Positions 7,807 through 17,581 of a stretch of DNA of 38,208 nucleotides are shown in pieces (positions within the stretch are counted from its first letter, which is position 1; each line of letters starts with the position of its first letter). Below the pieces are notes generated by a model. It had not been told where the DNA came from, made no database searches, and saw nothing but the letters and a program-made list of their open reading frames with translations. The position numbers and the translations under genes are program-made. Origin of the DNA: Streptococcus cristatus (lineage in GTDB: Bacteria > Bacillota > Bacilli > Lactobacillales > Streptococcaceae); the NCBI RefSeq assembly GCF_003943505.1, contig NZ_RJPS01000011.1, positions 95 to 38,302 of the forward strand, in the 5' to 3' direction.

Positions 7807-8340
7807 ATGTTAAATATTCAAGAAATTAAGAAGAATGCTGGCGGCTTGCAGTTTGACCAAGAATTTGATTTGGCGCAAGAGCTAAAAGAACGTAATCGTG
7901 AAGTGCTAGATATCCAGAAGATCGTGGCTAGAGGTCAGGCTCAGTATGAAAATGGGCTTTATTTTTTGGATTACACCTTGACCTACCAGATTACCCTGGC
8001 TTCTAGTCGCAGTATGGCTCCAGTTGATAGGGAGGAAGCTTATACGGTTCATGAAGTCTTTGCTTCCGTCGAAGATGGCTCTGTGCAAAAAGATTTGCTG
8101 GAAGATGATTTGGTTCTGCCATTTGAGGGGGATACGATCGATTTGGCAGCCAGTGTGGCGGACAATATTTTACTTCATATTCCGCTGAAAGTTTTGACTC
8201 CTGCAGAGGAAGCCGGCGAGACCATGCCTATGGGAATTGACTGGCAGGTGCTGACGGAGGAAGACTATCAAAAGCAGCAAATGGAAAAGAAAGAAGCCAA
8301 CAGTCCTTTTGCCAGCCTTCAAGGTTTATTTGATGAATAA
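7807..8340 (+). CDS. YceD-family (DUF177) protein
   Basis: This 177-residue soluble protein matches the DUF177/YceD family. The family pattern is an N-terminal strand region (MLNIQEIKKNAGGLQFDQEF), a central 'YENGLYFLDYTLTYQITLASSRSM' region, an acidic second half and the short block 'DLAASVADNILLHIPLKVL', whose counterpart is conserved in the family. In many bacteria the gene sits just before rpmF (L32) and E. coli YceD is needed for normal 23S rRNA accumulation; here no rpmF follows, so it is a stand-alone copy as I recall for other streptococci. The start at ATG 7807 follows GAGG (about 7797-7801). One conserved Cys seen in some relatives is absent. The role in ribosome assembly is by family only. 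Confidence 0.8.
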   Translation: MLNIQEIKKNAGGLQFDQEFDLAQELKERNREVLDIQKIVARGQAQYENGLYFLDYTLTYQITLASSRSMAPVDREEAYTVHEVFASVEDGSVQKDLLEDDLVLPFEGDTIDLAASVADNILLHIPLKVLTPAEEAGETMPMGIDWQVLTEEDYQKQQMEKKEANSPFASLQGLFDE

Positions 8341-8399
8341 AAGTGTCTGAAATCTAGCAGGATTCAGGAGGATTATCAAGGAAATCTCTGTGAATCTTC

Positions 8400-8428
8400 T
8401 TGAAATATAAGCGCAATTTTGTTACACT
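8400..8428 (+). promoter_or_regulatory. Promoter of the gmk operon
   Basis: TTGAAA (8400-8405) and TACACT (8423-8428) are 17 nt apart with TG at 8420-8421. A hairpin (GATTCA 8361-8366 with TGAATC 8391-8396) just upstream may end the previous transcript, though it lacks a T tract. Confidence 0.75.
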
Positions 8429-8434
8429 AGATAG

Positions 8435-9088
<654 letters not shown>

Positions 9089-9111
9089 AGTTAGAAATTA
9101 GGTAAATAATT

Positions 9112-9426
9112 ATGATGTTAAAACCGTCTATTGACACCTTGTTGGACAAGGTACCGTCAAAATATTCTTTGGTTATCTTAGAAGCTAAGCGTGCCCATGA
9201 GCTAGAAGCTGGCGCTAAGCCAACTCAGGACTTCAAGTCAGTGAAGTCAACGCTACGTGCTTTGGAAGAAATTGAATCTGGTAATGTTGTGATTCACCCA
9301 GATCCAGAAGGAAAACGCGAAGCAGTTCGCCGACGTGCGGAAGAAGAACGCCTGCGCAAAGAAGAAGAAGAGCGCAAGATCAAAGAACAAATTGCCAAAG
9401 AAAAAGAAGAGGGTGAGAAAATTTAA
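9112..9426 (+). CDS. rpoZ: RNA polymerase omega subunit
   Basis: This 104-residue protein has the omega signature near its N-terminus: [20 protein letters not shown] and the conserved helix [11 protein letters not shown] that packs on the beta' subunit. The N-terminal half folds on RNA polymerase and aids assembly; the C-terminal third here is a highly charged, low-complexity E/K/R helix (about residues 66-104), as in other streptococci. It lies 23 nt after gmk, the order found in most Firmicutes, and both are likely on one transcript. Two ATGs in tandem (9112, 9115) both fit; the longer is given because pneumococcal omega starts MMLKPS. It is followed by 65 nt without a clear terminator before priA. 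Confidence 0.94.
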   Translation: MMLKPSIDTLLDKVPSKYSLVILEAKRAHELEAGAKPTQDFKSVKSTLRALEEIESGNVVIHPDPEGKREAVRRRAEEERLRKEEEERKIKEQIAKEKEEGEKI

Positions 9427-9491
9427 GGTTGGGGCTACTCAATCTTATTTTTTTCTATGAATATGGCGTTTAGGGAAAGCGGGGTGAGAGT

Positions 9492-11897
9492 GTGAAAATT
9501 GCCAAGATTATTGTCGATGTTCCTCTGATGCAGACGGATAAACCATACAGCTATGCGGTTCCAGAGGAGTTTTCTGGGATGCTACAAGCTGGGATGCGGG
9601 TGCATGTGCCTTTTGGTAAGGGCGGTCGATTGATTCAGGGGCTGATTGTTGGCTTGTCTGATGAGAAAGCTGAAGATTTGGCGGGGCATATCGGAGAATT
9701 GAAAGATATTGCAGAAGTTCTGGACTTTAGGCCGGTTCTCAATGCCGAGCAGCTCTGGTTGGCTTACCAGTTGCGCCAGTCTGTCTTTTCCTATAAAATT
9801 TCCATCCTGAAGGCTATGTTACCAAGTCTTCTTAATTCCAGCTATGACAAGTTGCTTTATCCAACGGAGCAGCTTTCAGCTGAGGAGCGGCAGGCCATTT
9901 TTGGTCAGGAAGCTAGTCTTCGTTTTTCTGATTTGGACAAGAAAAGTCAGTCTAAGCTCATGCGGTTGACTCAGGCTGGTAAGATTCGCTTGGAATACCA
10001 AGCGACGGACCGTAAGCATATCAAGACAGAAACCTGGTATCAAGTTGATAGAGAGCAATTGGCTCAGTTTCTGCCTTCTGCCCGAGCGAAAAAGCAGCAG
10101 GAGCTTCAGACATTTCTGCTGGAGAATCCGCAATTAGGTCTTCTCAAAGACTTACGCAAACTCTTTTCACCTGCAGTAGTCAACATTTTCTTAGAAAAGG
10201 AGCTTCTTCATACAGAGGAGAGAGAGGTCAGCCGGTCTGCAGCGCATTTCCAAAAGGAGCGACAGGATAAAAAGCTGGTTCTCAATGAGGAGCAGGCAGC
10301 CGCGGTCGCTGCGATTTGTGAAAAAATCGGCCAAGCTGACGCTCAGCCTGTTTTGCTAGAAGGAGTGACGGGGAGTGGCAAGACCGAAGTTTATCTCAAG
10401 GTGATTGAGGAGGCTCTAATCCAAGGAAAGACCGCGATTATGCTGGTTCCGGAAATTTCTTTGACTCCTCAGGTGACCGACCGTTTTATCTCGCGCTTTG
10501 GCGACAAGGTGGCTATTTTGCATTCAGGCCTATCTGACGGTGAGAAGTACGATGAATGGCGCAAGGTGGAGCGGGGAGAGGCTCAGGTCGTTGTTGGTGC
10601 GCGTTCAGCCATCTTTGCTCCGCTGACAAATATCGGAGCTATCATCATTGATGAGGAGCATGAGTCCTCCTACAAGCAGGATTCCAATCCTCGCTACCAT
10701 GCCAGAGAGGTGGCTCTTTTGCGAGCTCGTTACAATCAAGCTGTCTTGGTGCTGGGTTCGGCGACTCCGAGTTTGGAGAGCAGGGCCAGAGCCAGCCGTG
10801 GCGTTTATGACTTTTTGCAGCTGACCAAGCGGGCTAATCCGCTGGCGCAGATTCCTCAGGTTCAAGTGGTGGACTTCCGAGATTATATCGGGCAAAATGA
10901 AGCTAGTAATTTCACTCCAGTCCTGCTAGAAGCTATTCAGGATCGTCTGAATAAGGGTGAGCAGACGGTTCTCATGCTCAACAGGCGAGGTTATTCCAGC
11001 TTTGTCATGTGTCGGGAATGCGGCACGGTGGACACCTGTCCCAACTGTGATATTTCTCTGACCCTACATATGGATACCAAAACCATGAACTGCCACTACT
11101 GTGGCTTTACCAAAGAAATTCCACCAACCTGTCCTAATTGTGCCAGTCGCAGCATTCGCTACTATGGTACAGGAACGCAGAAAGCCTATGATGAGCTGGC
11201 GACTCTCTTTCCAGAAGCTCGTATTCTGCGGATGGATGTGGATACGACTCGTAAGAAAGGCAGTCACGAAGAAATCCTAGAGGCTTTTGGTCAGGGACAG
11301 GCAGACATTCTGCTGGGAACTCAGATGATTGCCAAGGGCTTGGATTTCCCTAATGTGACCTTGGTCGGTGTCCTTAATGCAGACACAGCGTTGAATTTGC
11401 CAGATTTTCGCTCTTCAGAACGAACCTTTCAGCTGCTGACTCAGGTAGCAGGTCGGGCAGGTCGGGCTGAAAAAGCTGGGCAAGTCTTTATCCAGTCTTA
11501 CAACCCGCATCACTATGCCATTGACTTTGCTAGAAAGCAGGATTACGAAGGCTTCTACGCCTATGAAATGGGAATTCGTCGGCAGTTGGGCTATCCGCCT
11601 TATTACTATACAGTCGGGCTGACCCTATCACACAAGGATGAGGAAACGGTAGTCAAGAAATCTTATCAGGTCATGGATATTTTACGGAGTGGCCTGTCGG
11701 ACAAGGTGCAAATTTTGGGTCCCACACCCAAACCCATTGCTCGAACCCACAATCTCTACCACTATCAGATTTTACTGAAGTATCGCTTTGAGGATGACCT
11801 ACAAACTACGCTCAATCAGGTCTTGGAACTAACGCAGCAAGCGGAAAACAAGGACCTGCGGCTCAGTATTGATAATGAACCCCAGAATTTTATCTGA
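9492..11897 (+). CDS. priA: Primosomal protein N', replication restart helicase PriA
   Basis: The 801-residue protein is a superfamily 2 DNA helicase that reloads the replisome at stalled forks. The N-terminal DNA-binding domain (about 1-110) opens with AKIIVDVPLMQTDKPYSYAV. The Walker A motif GVTGSGKTEVY is near residue 294, the DEEH box is in IIDEEHESSYKQD near 385, and LVLGSATPS follows. Eight cysteines (CRECGTVDTCPNC near 506-518 and CHYCG...CPNC near 533-548) form the zinc-binding insertion. The helicase end carries QVAGRAGRAEKAGQV. The start is GTG 9492, after a G-rich site (GGGGTGAG); no ATG fits better. A terminator follows directly, so transcription of the next gene likely restarts at its own promoter. 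Confidence 0.95.
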   Translation: MKIAKIIVDVPLMQTDKPYSYAVPEEFSGMLQAGMRVHVPFGKGGRLIQGLIVGLSDEKAEDLAGHIGELKDIAEVLDFRPVLNAEQLWLAYQLRQSVFSYKISILKAMLPSLLNSSYDKLLYPTEQLSAEERQAIFGQEASLRFSDLDKKSQSKLMRLTQAGKIRLEYQATDRKHIKTETWYQVDREQLAQFLPSARAKKQQELQTFLLENPQLGLLKDLRKLFSPAVVNIFLEKELLHTEEREVSRSAAHFQKERQDKKLVLNEEQAAAVAAICEKIGQADAQPVLLEGVTGSGKTEVYLKVIEEALIQGKTAIMLVPEISLTPQVTDRFISRFGDKVAILHSGLSDGEKYDEWRKVERGEAQVVVGARSAIFAPLTNIGAIIIDEEHESSYKQDSNPRYHAREVALLRARYNQAVLVLGSATPSLESRARASRGVYDFLQLTKRANPLAQIPQVQVVDFRDYIGQNEASNFTPVLLEAIQDRLNKGEQTVLMLNRRGYSSFVMCRECGTVDTCPNCDISLTLHMDTKTMNCHYCGFTKEIPPTCPNCASRSIRYYGTGTQKAYDELATLFPEARILRMDVDTTRKKGSHEEILEAFGQGQADILLGTQMIAKGLDFPNVTLVGVLNADTALNLPDFRSSERTFQLLTQVAGRAGRAEKAGQVFIQSYNPHHYAIDFARKQDYEGFYAYEMGIRRQLGYPPYYYTVGLTLSHKDEETVVKKSYQVMDILRSGLSDKVQILGPTPKPIARTHNLYHYQILLKYRFEDDLQTTLNQVLELTQQAENKDLRLSIDNEPQNFI

Positions 11898-11908
11898 TGG
11901 CAAAAGTG

Positions 11909-11939
11909 AGCGAGAGCTATCAGCTTTGCTCGCTTTTTT
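11909..11939 (+). terminator. Terminator after priA
   Basis: AGCGAG (11909-11914) pairs with CTCGCT (11929-11934), with AGC/GCT pairing inside, then six T. The fmt -10 starts on the last T. Confidence 0.7.
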
Positions 11940-11947
11940 GATATAAT
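11939..11947 (+). promoter_or_regulatory. Extended -10 promoter for fmt
   Basis: TGATATAAT at 11939-11947 overlaps the end of the priA terminator tract. No good -35 is visible; the hairpin occupies that position. Confidence 0.6.
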
Positions 11948-11997
11948 AGAAAGAAAAATAGTCGTAGGGGACAGGATCCTGCGACAGATTTGAGGAA

Positions 11998-12936
11998 ATG
12001 ACAGTGAAATTAATTTTTATGGGAACGCCTGACTTTTCAGCAACGGTCTTAAAAGGCCTGCTGGAAAGCGAACAATATGAAATTTTAGCAGTGGTCACTC
12101 AACCAGACCGAGCGGTGGGCCGCAAGAAGGAAATCCGCATGACACCGGTCAAGGAAGTGGCTTTAGCTAATGGCTTGCCAGTTTATCAACCAGAAAAGTT
12201 AGCTAAAAGCGCTGAGTTGGAAGAGATGATGAACTTGGGCGCTGACGGAATCGTGACAGCAGCCTTTGGCCAATTTCTGCCTAGCCGTTTGCTGGACAGT
12301 GTTAACTTCGCAGTGAATGTCCATGCGTCTCTCTTGCCAAAATACCGTGGAGGAGCGCCTATTCATTATGCCTTAATAAATGGTGACCAAGAAGCAGGTG
12401 TGACCATTATGGAAATGGTCAAGGAGATGGACGCTGGTGATATGATTGCCAGTCGAGCGACAGCTATTGAAGAGTCTGATAACGTGGGAACTCTCTTTGA
12501 AAAACTAGCTGTGATTGGTCGCGATCTTCTTTTAGAAGTCTTGCCAGCCTATGTAGCGGGAGAGATTCAAGTTCAGCCTCAAAATCCAGAGCTGGTGACT
12601 TTTTCACCGAATATCAGCCCAGAGCAAGAGCGGATTGATTGGACAAAGACCAGTCGTCAGATTTTCAATCAGGTTCGGGGCATGAATCCTTGGCCGGTAG
12701 CCCATACCCTGCTAGCTGGCCAGCGCTTCAAGATTTATGAAGTTAGCCAAGTGGAAGGCAGCGGTCGTCCAGGTGAAATCTTGACAATCAGCAAGAAAGA
12801 ATTAGTGGTCGCAGCGGGGGAGGGAGCTCTTTCTCTAAAGACGGTGCAGCCATTCGGCAAGCCCAAGATGGACATCAAGGACTTTCTTAACGGTCTGGGC
12901 CGGAACTTAGCGGTAGGTGATGAATTTGGAAAGTAA
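11998..12936 (+). CDS. fmt: Methionyl-tRNA formyltransferase
   Basis: This 312-residue enzyme formylates initiator Met-tRNA with 10-formyl-THF before translation starts. The N-terminal Rossmann-like domain opens [17 protein letters not shown]. The active site shows [20 protein letters not shown] (Asn and His of the catalytic triad) and EMDAGDM (the Asp). The C-terminal anticodon/acceptor-binding domain starts near residue 210 with [14 protein letters not shown]. The start is ATG 11998, although GAGG lies only two bases upstream; GTG 12004 (seven residues into the alignment, MKLIFMG) would have better spacing and cannot be excluded. It overlaps rsmB by 17 nt. The pair fmt-rsmB is common in bacteria. 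Confidence 0.94.
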   Translation: MTVKLIFMGTPDFSATVLKGLLESEQYEILAVVTQPDRAVGRKKEIRMTPVKEVALANGLPVYQPEKLAKSAELEEMMNLGADGIVTAAFGQFLPSRLLDSVNFAVNVHASLLPKYRGGAPIHYALINGDQEAGVTIMEMVKEMDAGDMIASRATAIEESDNVGTLFEKLAVIGRDLLLEVLPAYVAGEIQVQPQNPELVTFSPNISPEQERIDWTKTSRQIFNQVRGMNPWPVAHTLLAGQRFKIYEVSQVEGSGRPGEILTISKKELVVAAGEGALSLKTVQPFGKPKMDIKDFLNGLGRNLAVGDEFGK

Positions 12937-14242
12937 GCAAAAAAGAGCCCGCGAGCTTGCTCTGGAAATTCTGGAAGAAGTCTTTGAAGAGGGAGCTTAT
13001 TCCAATATTGCCCTCAATAAGGCTCTGAAACAGAGTGCCCTCAGTTCAGCTGATAAAAGCTTGGTTACGGAGCTGGTCTACGGGACGGTCGCTCGCAAAA
13101 TTAGTCTGGAATGGCAATTGGCTCATTTTGTGGAGGATAGAGACAAGCTGGATGCTTGGCTTTACATCCTGCTTGAGCTCAGCCTCTATCAGATGCTCTA
13201 TCTGGATAAAATCCCCCAGCATGCTGTCGTCAATGAAGCTGTTGAGATTGCCAAAGGCCGCAAGCGTGGCAGTGAAAAATATGTCAATGCGATTCTGCGG
13301 AAGATCGAGCGGGAAGGCGCAGCCGATCCGACCAGTATAAACCGCAAGAATAAGCGCTACTCAGTCCAGTATTCTCTACCAGTCTGGCTGGTCAAGGTGT
13401 TGATTGACGAATACGGGGAAGAACGCGCGGAAGCTATCTTTGCTAGTCTCTTTGAGCGCAACAAGGCCAGCATCCGAGTGACGGATTTGGCTCGAAAGGA
13501 AGAAGTTAAAGCGGTTTTGGGTGCGGACGATTCGCTCTTGGCTTCTTCAGCTTTGGTCAAGAAGCAAGGCCATTTTGCTGGTCATGAGTTCTTTGAAAAA
13601 GGTTTGATTACTATTCAAGACGAGTCTAGCCAGCTGGTTGCTCCGACCTTGCAGATTGAAGGGCATGAGCAGATTTTGGATGCTTGCAGTGCGCCGGGTG
13701 GCAAGGCTGTGCACATGGCTTCCTATTTGACGAGTGGTCAGATTACAGCCTTAGATCTTTACGATCACAAGCTGAACTTGATTCGGCAAAATGCGGAACG
13801 TCTAGGCTTGGCAGATAAAATTACCACTAAAAAACTGGATGCGACCAAGGTATTTGAGACTTTTGGTCCAAATGCTTTTGATAAAATCCTAGTGGACGCT
13901 CCCTGCTCTGGCATCGGCTTAATTCGCCGCAAACCAGACATTAAGTACAATAAGGAAAACGCCGATTTTGAAAATTTACAAAAAATTCAGCTGGATATAT
14001 TAGACAGCGTTTGTCAAAGTCTATGTAAAGGTGGTATAATAACTTATAGTACTTGCACGATTGTGTCTGCAGAGAATTTTGAAGTGGTTAAGAAATTCTT
14101 AGAAAGGCATCCAAACTTTGAGCAAGTTAGACTAGAACATGAAAGAGAAGATATCGTGAAAGACGGCTGTATCTTGATTACGCCGGAATTATACGGAAGC
14201 GATGGATTTTTTATCAGTCAATTTAGGAAGATATCGGACTAA
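12920..14242 (+). CDS. rsmB: 16S rRNA m5C967 methyltransferase RsmB (SunL/Fmu)
   Basis: The 440-residue protein has an N-terminal NusB-like RNA-binding domain (about 1-140, with [17 protein letters not shown]) and a C-terminal SAM methyltransferase domain. The SAM site is [16 protein letters not shown]. The two cysteines of m5C chemistry are in VDAPCSGIG and TYSTCTI, both present. It methylates a 16S cytosine in the 30S head. Start choice is uncertain: ATG 12920 directly follows AGGTG, while TTG 12926 has better spacing; GTG 12917 is also possible. The start lies inside the end of fmt, so the two are coupled. An ATATTAG/TATAATAACT stretch near 14035 lies within the gene and is not taken as a promoter. 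Confidence 0.92.
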   Translation: MNLESKQKRARELALEILEEVFEEGAYSNIALNKALKQSALSSADKSLVTELVYGTVARKISLEWQLAHFVEDRDKLDAWLYILLELSLYQMLYLDKIPQHAVVNEAVEIAKGRKRGSEKYVNAILRKIEREGAADPTSINRKNKRYSVQYSLPVWLVKVLIDEYGEERAEAIFASLFERNKASIRVTDLARKEEVKAVLGADDSLLASSALVKKQGHFAGHEFFEKGLITIQDESSQLVAPTLQIEGHEQILDACSAPGGKAVHMASYLTSGQITALDLYDHKLNLIRQNAERLGLADKITTKKLDATKVFETFGPNAFDKILVDAPCSGIGLIRRKPDIKYNKENADFENLQKIQLDILDSVCQSLCKGGIITYSTCTIVSAENFEVVKKFLERHPNFEQVRLEHEREDIVKDGCILITPELYGSDGFFISQFRKISD

Positions 14243-14260
14243 GAGGAGGAAACTGACAGT

Positions 14261-15001
14261 ATGGAAATTTCAATATTAACAGATGTTGGTCAAAAGCGGA
14301 CAAATAATCAAGATTATGCCAATCTTTTTGTAAATCGGGCTGGCAAGACCATGATTATCTTGGCCGATGGTATGGGTGGCCACAGAGCTGGTAACATTGC
14401 CAGCGAAATGGCTGTAACAGACCTGGGTGCTGCATGGGTTGATACTCAGATTGACTCAGTGAACCAAGTCCGTGAATGGTTTGCAGAGCATTTGGAACAA
14501 GAAAATCAGCGCATCCACCAATTTGGTCAGGACGAGGAATACAAGGGTATGGGCACGACGCTAGAAGCCTTAGCCATTATTGATAATCAAGCTATCTATG
14601 CTCATATTGGTGATTCTCGAATTGGCTTGATTCGCGGTGAGGAATATAGCCAATTAACCAGTGACCATTCACTTGTTAATGCTTTGCTCAAGGCTGGACA
14701 GATTACACAAGAAGAGGCAGAACGCCATCCGCAGAAGAATATTATCACTCAATCTATCGGTCAAAAAGACGAAGTGCAGCCTGATTACGGCATGATCACA
14801 TTAGAAGCTGGTGATTACCTTCTGCTCAATAGTGACGGTCTGACTAATATGATTTCAGACAGCGAAATTTATGATATTGTCACCAGCGATATCAGCCTAT
14901 CTGAAAAAACTGAAACCTTAATTCGCTTTGCCAACAATGCTGGAGGGCTGGATAATATCACAGTTGCTCTGGTTCGTTTTGACAAGGAGGAACAGGAATG
15001 A
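14261..15001 (+). CDS. phpP: PP2C-type Ser/Thr protein phosphatase (partner of StkP)
   Basis: This 246-residue PPM/PP2C phosphatase reverses phosphorylation by the kinase encoded next. Its motifs appear in order: [11 protein letters not shown] near the N-terminus (metal Asp), [49 protein letters not shown] and [11 protein letters not shown] at the C-terminus (second metal Asp). All metal-ligand aspartates expected for two Mn/Mg ions are visible. The last four bases overlap the kinase gene as ATGA (14998-15001), a typical coupled pair in Firmicutes. The start follows AGAGGAGG. Known targets in relatives are cell-division and wall proteins such as DivIVA, MapZ and StkP itself. Confidence 0.95.
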   Translation: MEISILTDVGQKRTNNQDYANLFVNRAGKTMIILADGMGGHRAGNIASEMAVTDLGAAWVDTQIDSVNQVREWFAEHLEQENQRIHQFGQDEEYKGMGTTLEALAIIDNQAIYAHIGDSRIGLIRGEEYSQLTSDHSLVNALLKAGQITQEEAERHPQKNIITQSIGQKDEVQPDYGMITLEAGDYLLLNSDGLTNMISDSEIYDIVTSDISLSEKTETLIRFANNAGGLDNITVALVRFDKEEQE

Positions 15002-16875
15002 TTCAAATCGGCAAGATCTTTGCCGGGCGATATAAAATCATCAAACAGATTGGCCGTGGAGGCATGGCAGATGTCTATCTGGCGCGAGATCTGATACTTG
15101 ATGGTGAGGAAGTTGCTGTAAAGGTTCTTAGAACCAATTATCAGACAGATCCTATTGCAGTTGCCCGCTTCCAAAGAGAAGCCAAAGCAATGGCGGACTT
15201 GGATCATCCTTACATTGTCCGGATTTCCGATATTGGAGAAGAAGATGGTCAGCAATATCTGGCCATGGAATATGTGTCTGGGCTTGACCTCAAACGCTAC
15301 ATCAAAGAAAATTCTCCACTTTCAAACGAAGAAGCAGTCAGAATCATGGGGCAAATCCTACTGGCTATGCGCCTGGCGCATACACGCGGGATTGTCCACC
15401 GTGATCTGAAACCACAAAATGTCCTCTTGACACCAGATGGCGATGCTAAGGTAACAGACTTTGGAATTGCCGTGGCTTTCGCAGAGACCAGCCTAACCCA
15501 GACCAATTCGATGCTGGGCTCGGTGCATTATCTCTCGCCAGAGCAGGCACGGGGCTCCAAAGCCACTGTTCAGAGCGATATTTATGCCATGGGGATTATT
15601 TTCTATGAGATGCTGACAGGGCATATCCCTTATGATGGAGATAGTGCTGTGACGATTGCTTTGCAGCATTTCCAAAAGCCCCTGCCTTCAATAATCGCAG
15701 AAAATCCGAATGTTCCTCAGGCCTTGGAAAATGTGGTCATTAAGGCAACGGCTAAAAAGCTGAGTGATCGCTATCAATCCGTTGCAGAGATGTATGTTGA
15801 TTTGTCCAGTAGCTTATCTTATGACCGTCGAAATGAAAAGAAACTGGTCTTTGATGATGGGGCAAAGGCAGATACTAAAACTTTGCCAAAAGTTCCTCCA
15901 ATTCCTCAATCAGCTCCAAGTCCTGTCGCAGAAGCAGTGGCTCCTAAAGCTACGGCTGATGTGAAGAGAGAGGCCCCTGTTTTAAAAGCTCCAGTCAAAA
16001 AGCCGAAGAAACGTCATTTAAGAGCTAGATACAAAGTTCTGTTCTTAGCTATTCTCTTAGTTTTTGCAGCTTTCTTCTTTCTGATTTACAAGAATCCTGC
16101 CAATACTACAGTTCCAGATGTAGCAGGTCAAACAGTGGCGGAAGCTCGTTCGACCATTACTGCTAAGGGCCTTGAGGTAGGAGAAATCAAGGAGGACTAC
16201 AGTGATAAAGTGGCGGAAGGTAAGATCATCAAGACAGATCCACCAGCTAATAGTCAACGTCGTGAAAACAGTAAAGTGAATTTGATTGTCTCCAAAGGAA
16301 CAAAAACCTTTACGGTAGAAAATTACGTCGGTAAAAAGTCCTCAGAGGCGATTGAAGATCTGAAAAGCACTTACAATATTCCTGAGAAGCTGATCAAGAT
16401 TGTAGAAGAAGAAAGTTCTGATGCTGAAGAAGGAGTGGTCATCAGCCAAACCCCAGCTGCAGGCTCTTCTTATGATGTGACGTCAAATAAACAGATTACT
16501 CTGACCGTTGCTAAAACAGTGACTACTGTTCCAATGCCGGACTTTGGTCATCTCCAAGTTTCGTATGCCTATGCGCGGTCCTATCTGATAGAGATGGGAA
16601 TCGCTTCGTCTCGTATTGAGCGAGTGATTGATCGCTCCGTGGAGTCCAGTCAAGCTGATTTGGTGACAGCCCAGTCTCCAGCAGCTGGTCAAGGTATTAA
16701 ATTGAAATCAAATACCAAGATTACTTTCTACGTGACAGACGGTACGGTGACAAGTTCTTCTAGTACAAGCGAACGTTCATCGTCTTCATCGCCTTCCAGC
16801 AGCACCACGAGTGAGAGTGAAAGTCATTCTAGCTCTTCTAGCAGCTCTACAACGGCATCGACGGACCATCAATAA
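14998..16875 (+). CDS. stkP: PASTA-domain Ser/Thr protein kinase StkP/PknB
   Basis: This 625-residue membrane kinase senses peptidoglycan and controls septal wall growth. Residues about 10-270 are the kinase domain: [13 protein letters not shown] loop (19-31), catalytic Lys42, HRDLKPQN with Asp136, DFG in VTDFGIA, and an activation loop with several Thr/Ser. A Pro/Ala/Lys-rich juxtamembrane stretch leads to one helix (about 345-363). Outside are three PASTA repeats (about 367-435, 436-507, 508-580), then a Ser/Thr-rich tail of about 43 residues ending TASTDHQ. Pneumococcal StkP has four PASTA units and no such tail as I recall it. It is coupled to phpP; a promoter for rimP follows. Confidence 0.95.
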   Translation: MIQIGKIFAGRYKIIKQIGRGGMADVYLARDLILDGEEVAVKVLRTNYQTDPIAVARFQREAKAMADLDHPYIVRISDIGEEDGQQYLAMEYVSGLDLKRYIKENSPLSNEEAVRIMGQILLAMRLAHTRGIVHRDLKPQNVLLTPDGDAKVTDFGIAVAFAETSLTQTNSMLGSVHYLSPEQARGSKATVQSDIYAMGIIFYEMLTGHIPYDGDSAVTIALQHFQKPLPSIIAENPNVPQALENVVIKATAKKLSDRYQSVAEMYVDLSSSLSYDRRNEKKLVFDDGAKADTKTLPKVPPIPQSAPSPVAEAVAPKATADVKREAPVLKAPVKKPKKRHLRARYKVLFLAILLVFAAFFFLIYKNPANTTVPDVAGQTVAEARSTITAKGLEVGEIKEDYSDKVAEGKIIKTDPPANSQRRENSKVNLIVSKGTKTFTVENYVGKKSSEAIEDLKSTYNIPEKLIKIVEEESSDAEEGVVISQTPAAGSSYDVTSNKQITLTVAKTVTTVPMPDFGHLQVSYAYARSYLIEMGIASSRIERVIDRSVESSQADLVTAQSPAAGQGIKLKSNTKITFYVTDGTVTSSSSTSERSSSSSPSSSTTSESESHSSSSSSSTTASTDHQ

Positions 16876-16941
16876 GGCGGCTAGCTACAGTTATCCTATC
16901 TAGTCTATTTTAGACTTTGTAGAGAAATAGAAGTATATCCC

Positions 16942-16970
16942 TTGATTTTCAAGGCAGACTATGCTATAAT
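16942..16970 (+). promoter_or_regulatory. Promoter of the rimP-nusA-infB operon
   Basis: TTGATT (16942-16947) and TATAAT (16965-16970) are 17 nt apart, with TG at 16962-16963. A weak hairpin (AGTCTA/TAGACT near 16900) between stkP and this promoter has no T tract, so read-through from stkP is possible. Confidence 0.8.
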
Positions 16971-16990
16971 CATTTTAGTGAATATAAAAG

Positions 16991-17016
16991 AGAGGCGAGG
17001 AAGTATCTTCGCCTCT
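16991..17016 (+). other. Hairpin in the rimP leader
   Basis: AGAGGCGA (16991-16998) pairs perfectly with TCGCCTCT (17009-17016) over a ten-base loop. It is not followed by a T tract but ends eight bases before the ribosome site GAGGAGG (17024-17030). The left arm itself contains GAGGCGAGG, a ribosome-site-like sequence. This suggests an mRNA leader structure affecting initiation or stability rather than a terminator. Confidence 0.65.
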
Positions 17017-17039
17017 TGTCTGTGAGGAGGTGCAGTCTT

Positions 17040-17510
17040 ATCGCAACAATTGTTGAATTAGTAAGAGAAGTCATTGAGCCAGCCATACAAGAACCCTATG
17101 AATTGGTGGATATTGAGTATGGCAAGATGGGCGGTGACTATGTTCTCAGTGTTTTTGTAGACAAGCCCGAGGGAATTTCGGTCAACGATACAGCAGATTT
17201 GACCGATATTATCAGTCCTCTGTTGGACTCTATCAAGCCCGATCCTTTTCCTGACCAGTATTTTCTGGAAGTGACTAGCCCAGGCTTGGAGCGCCCGCTG
17301 AAGACCAAGAAAGCTGTGGCAGCTGCAGTTGGAAGCTATATCCATGTCAGTCTTTATAAGGCACTGGATAAAAACAAGGTTTTCGAAGGAACTTTACTTG
17401 GATTTGAAGATGATGTCTTGCTCATGGAATATATGGATAAAACACGCAAAAAAGAAGTTGAAATTCCATATAATCTAGTGTCAAAAGCAAGACTGGCCGT
17501 TAAATTTTAG
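17040..17510 (+). CDS. rimP: Ribosome maturation factor RimP, apparent non-canonical start
   Basis: RimP binds the free 30S subunit and helps its maturation. The 156-residue protein matches the family from its first residues: [20 protein letters not shown], then [20 protein letters not shown] in domain 1, [11 protein letters not shown] in the linker, and a C-terminal SH3-like domain with [12 protein letters not shown] and a basic end. The start is odd. The clear ribosome site AGGAGG is at 17025-17030, and the only frame-compatible codon at normal spacing is ATC at 17040. Conventional starts in frame are TTG 17016 and GTG 17022, both upstream of the site and with no site of their own. An automated annotation would probably use one of those. 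It heads the nusA-infB operon. Confidence 0.88.
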   Translation: MATIVELVREVIEPAIQEPYELVDIEYGKMGGDYVLSVFVDKPEGISVNDTADLTDIISPLLDSIKPDPFPDQYFLEVTSPGLERPLKTKKAVAAAVGSYIHVSLYKALDKNKVFEGTLLGFEDDVLLMEYMDKTRKKEVEIPYNLVSKARLAVKF

Positions 17511-17530
17511 TAACAGATCGCAATAATATA

Positions 17531-17581
17531 ATGAAGAAAGGAATACTTTTGCTTCAGCAAAAGTTACATGAAGATGAGTAA
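17531..17581 (+). other. Possible 16-codon reading frame overlapping the nusA start
   Basis: ATG 17531 opens 16 codons (MKKGILLLQQKLHEDE) ending with TAA 17579-17581, past both nusA start candidates. It has no ribosome site, and TATAAT at 17527-17532 overlaps its ATG, so it may be chance. It is listed because translation of it would run through the nusA start hairpin. Confidence 0.2.
17546..17563 (+). promoter_or_regulatory. Hairpin between Shine-Dalgarno and start of nusA
   Basis: CTTTTGC (17546-17552) pairs perfectly with GCAAAAG (17557-17563) over the loop TTCA. The only good ribosome site, AAAGGA (17537-17542), lies 25 nt from ATG 17568. Folding the 18-nt hairpin leaves seven unpaired bases between them, a normal spacing. 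There is no T tract, so it is not a terminator. Confidence 0.65.

Noticed and set aside
14030..14050. TATAAT-like sequence inside the rsmB end
   Set aside because: It is within a conserved coding region (TYSTCTI) and phpP has a normal ribosome site as the next operon gene; evidence is too weak.
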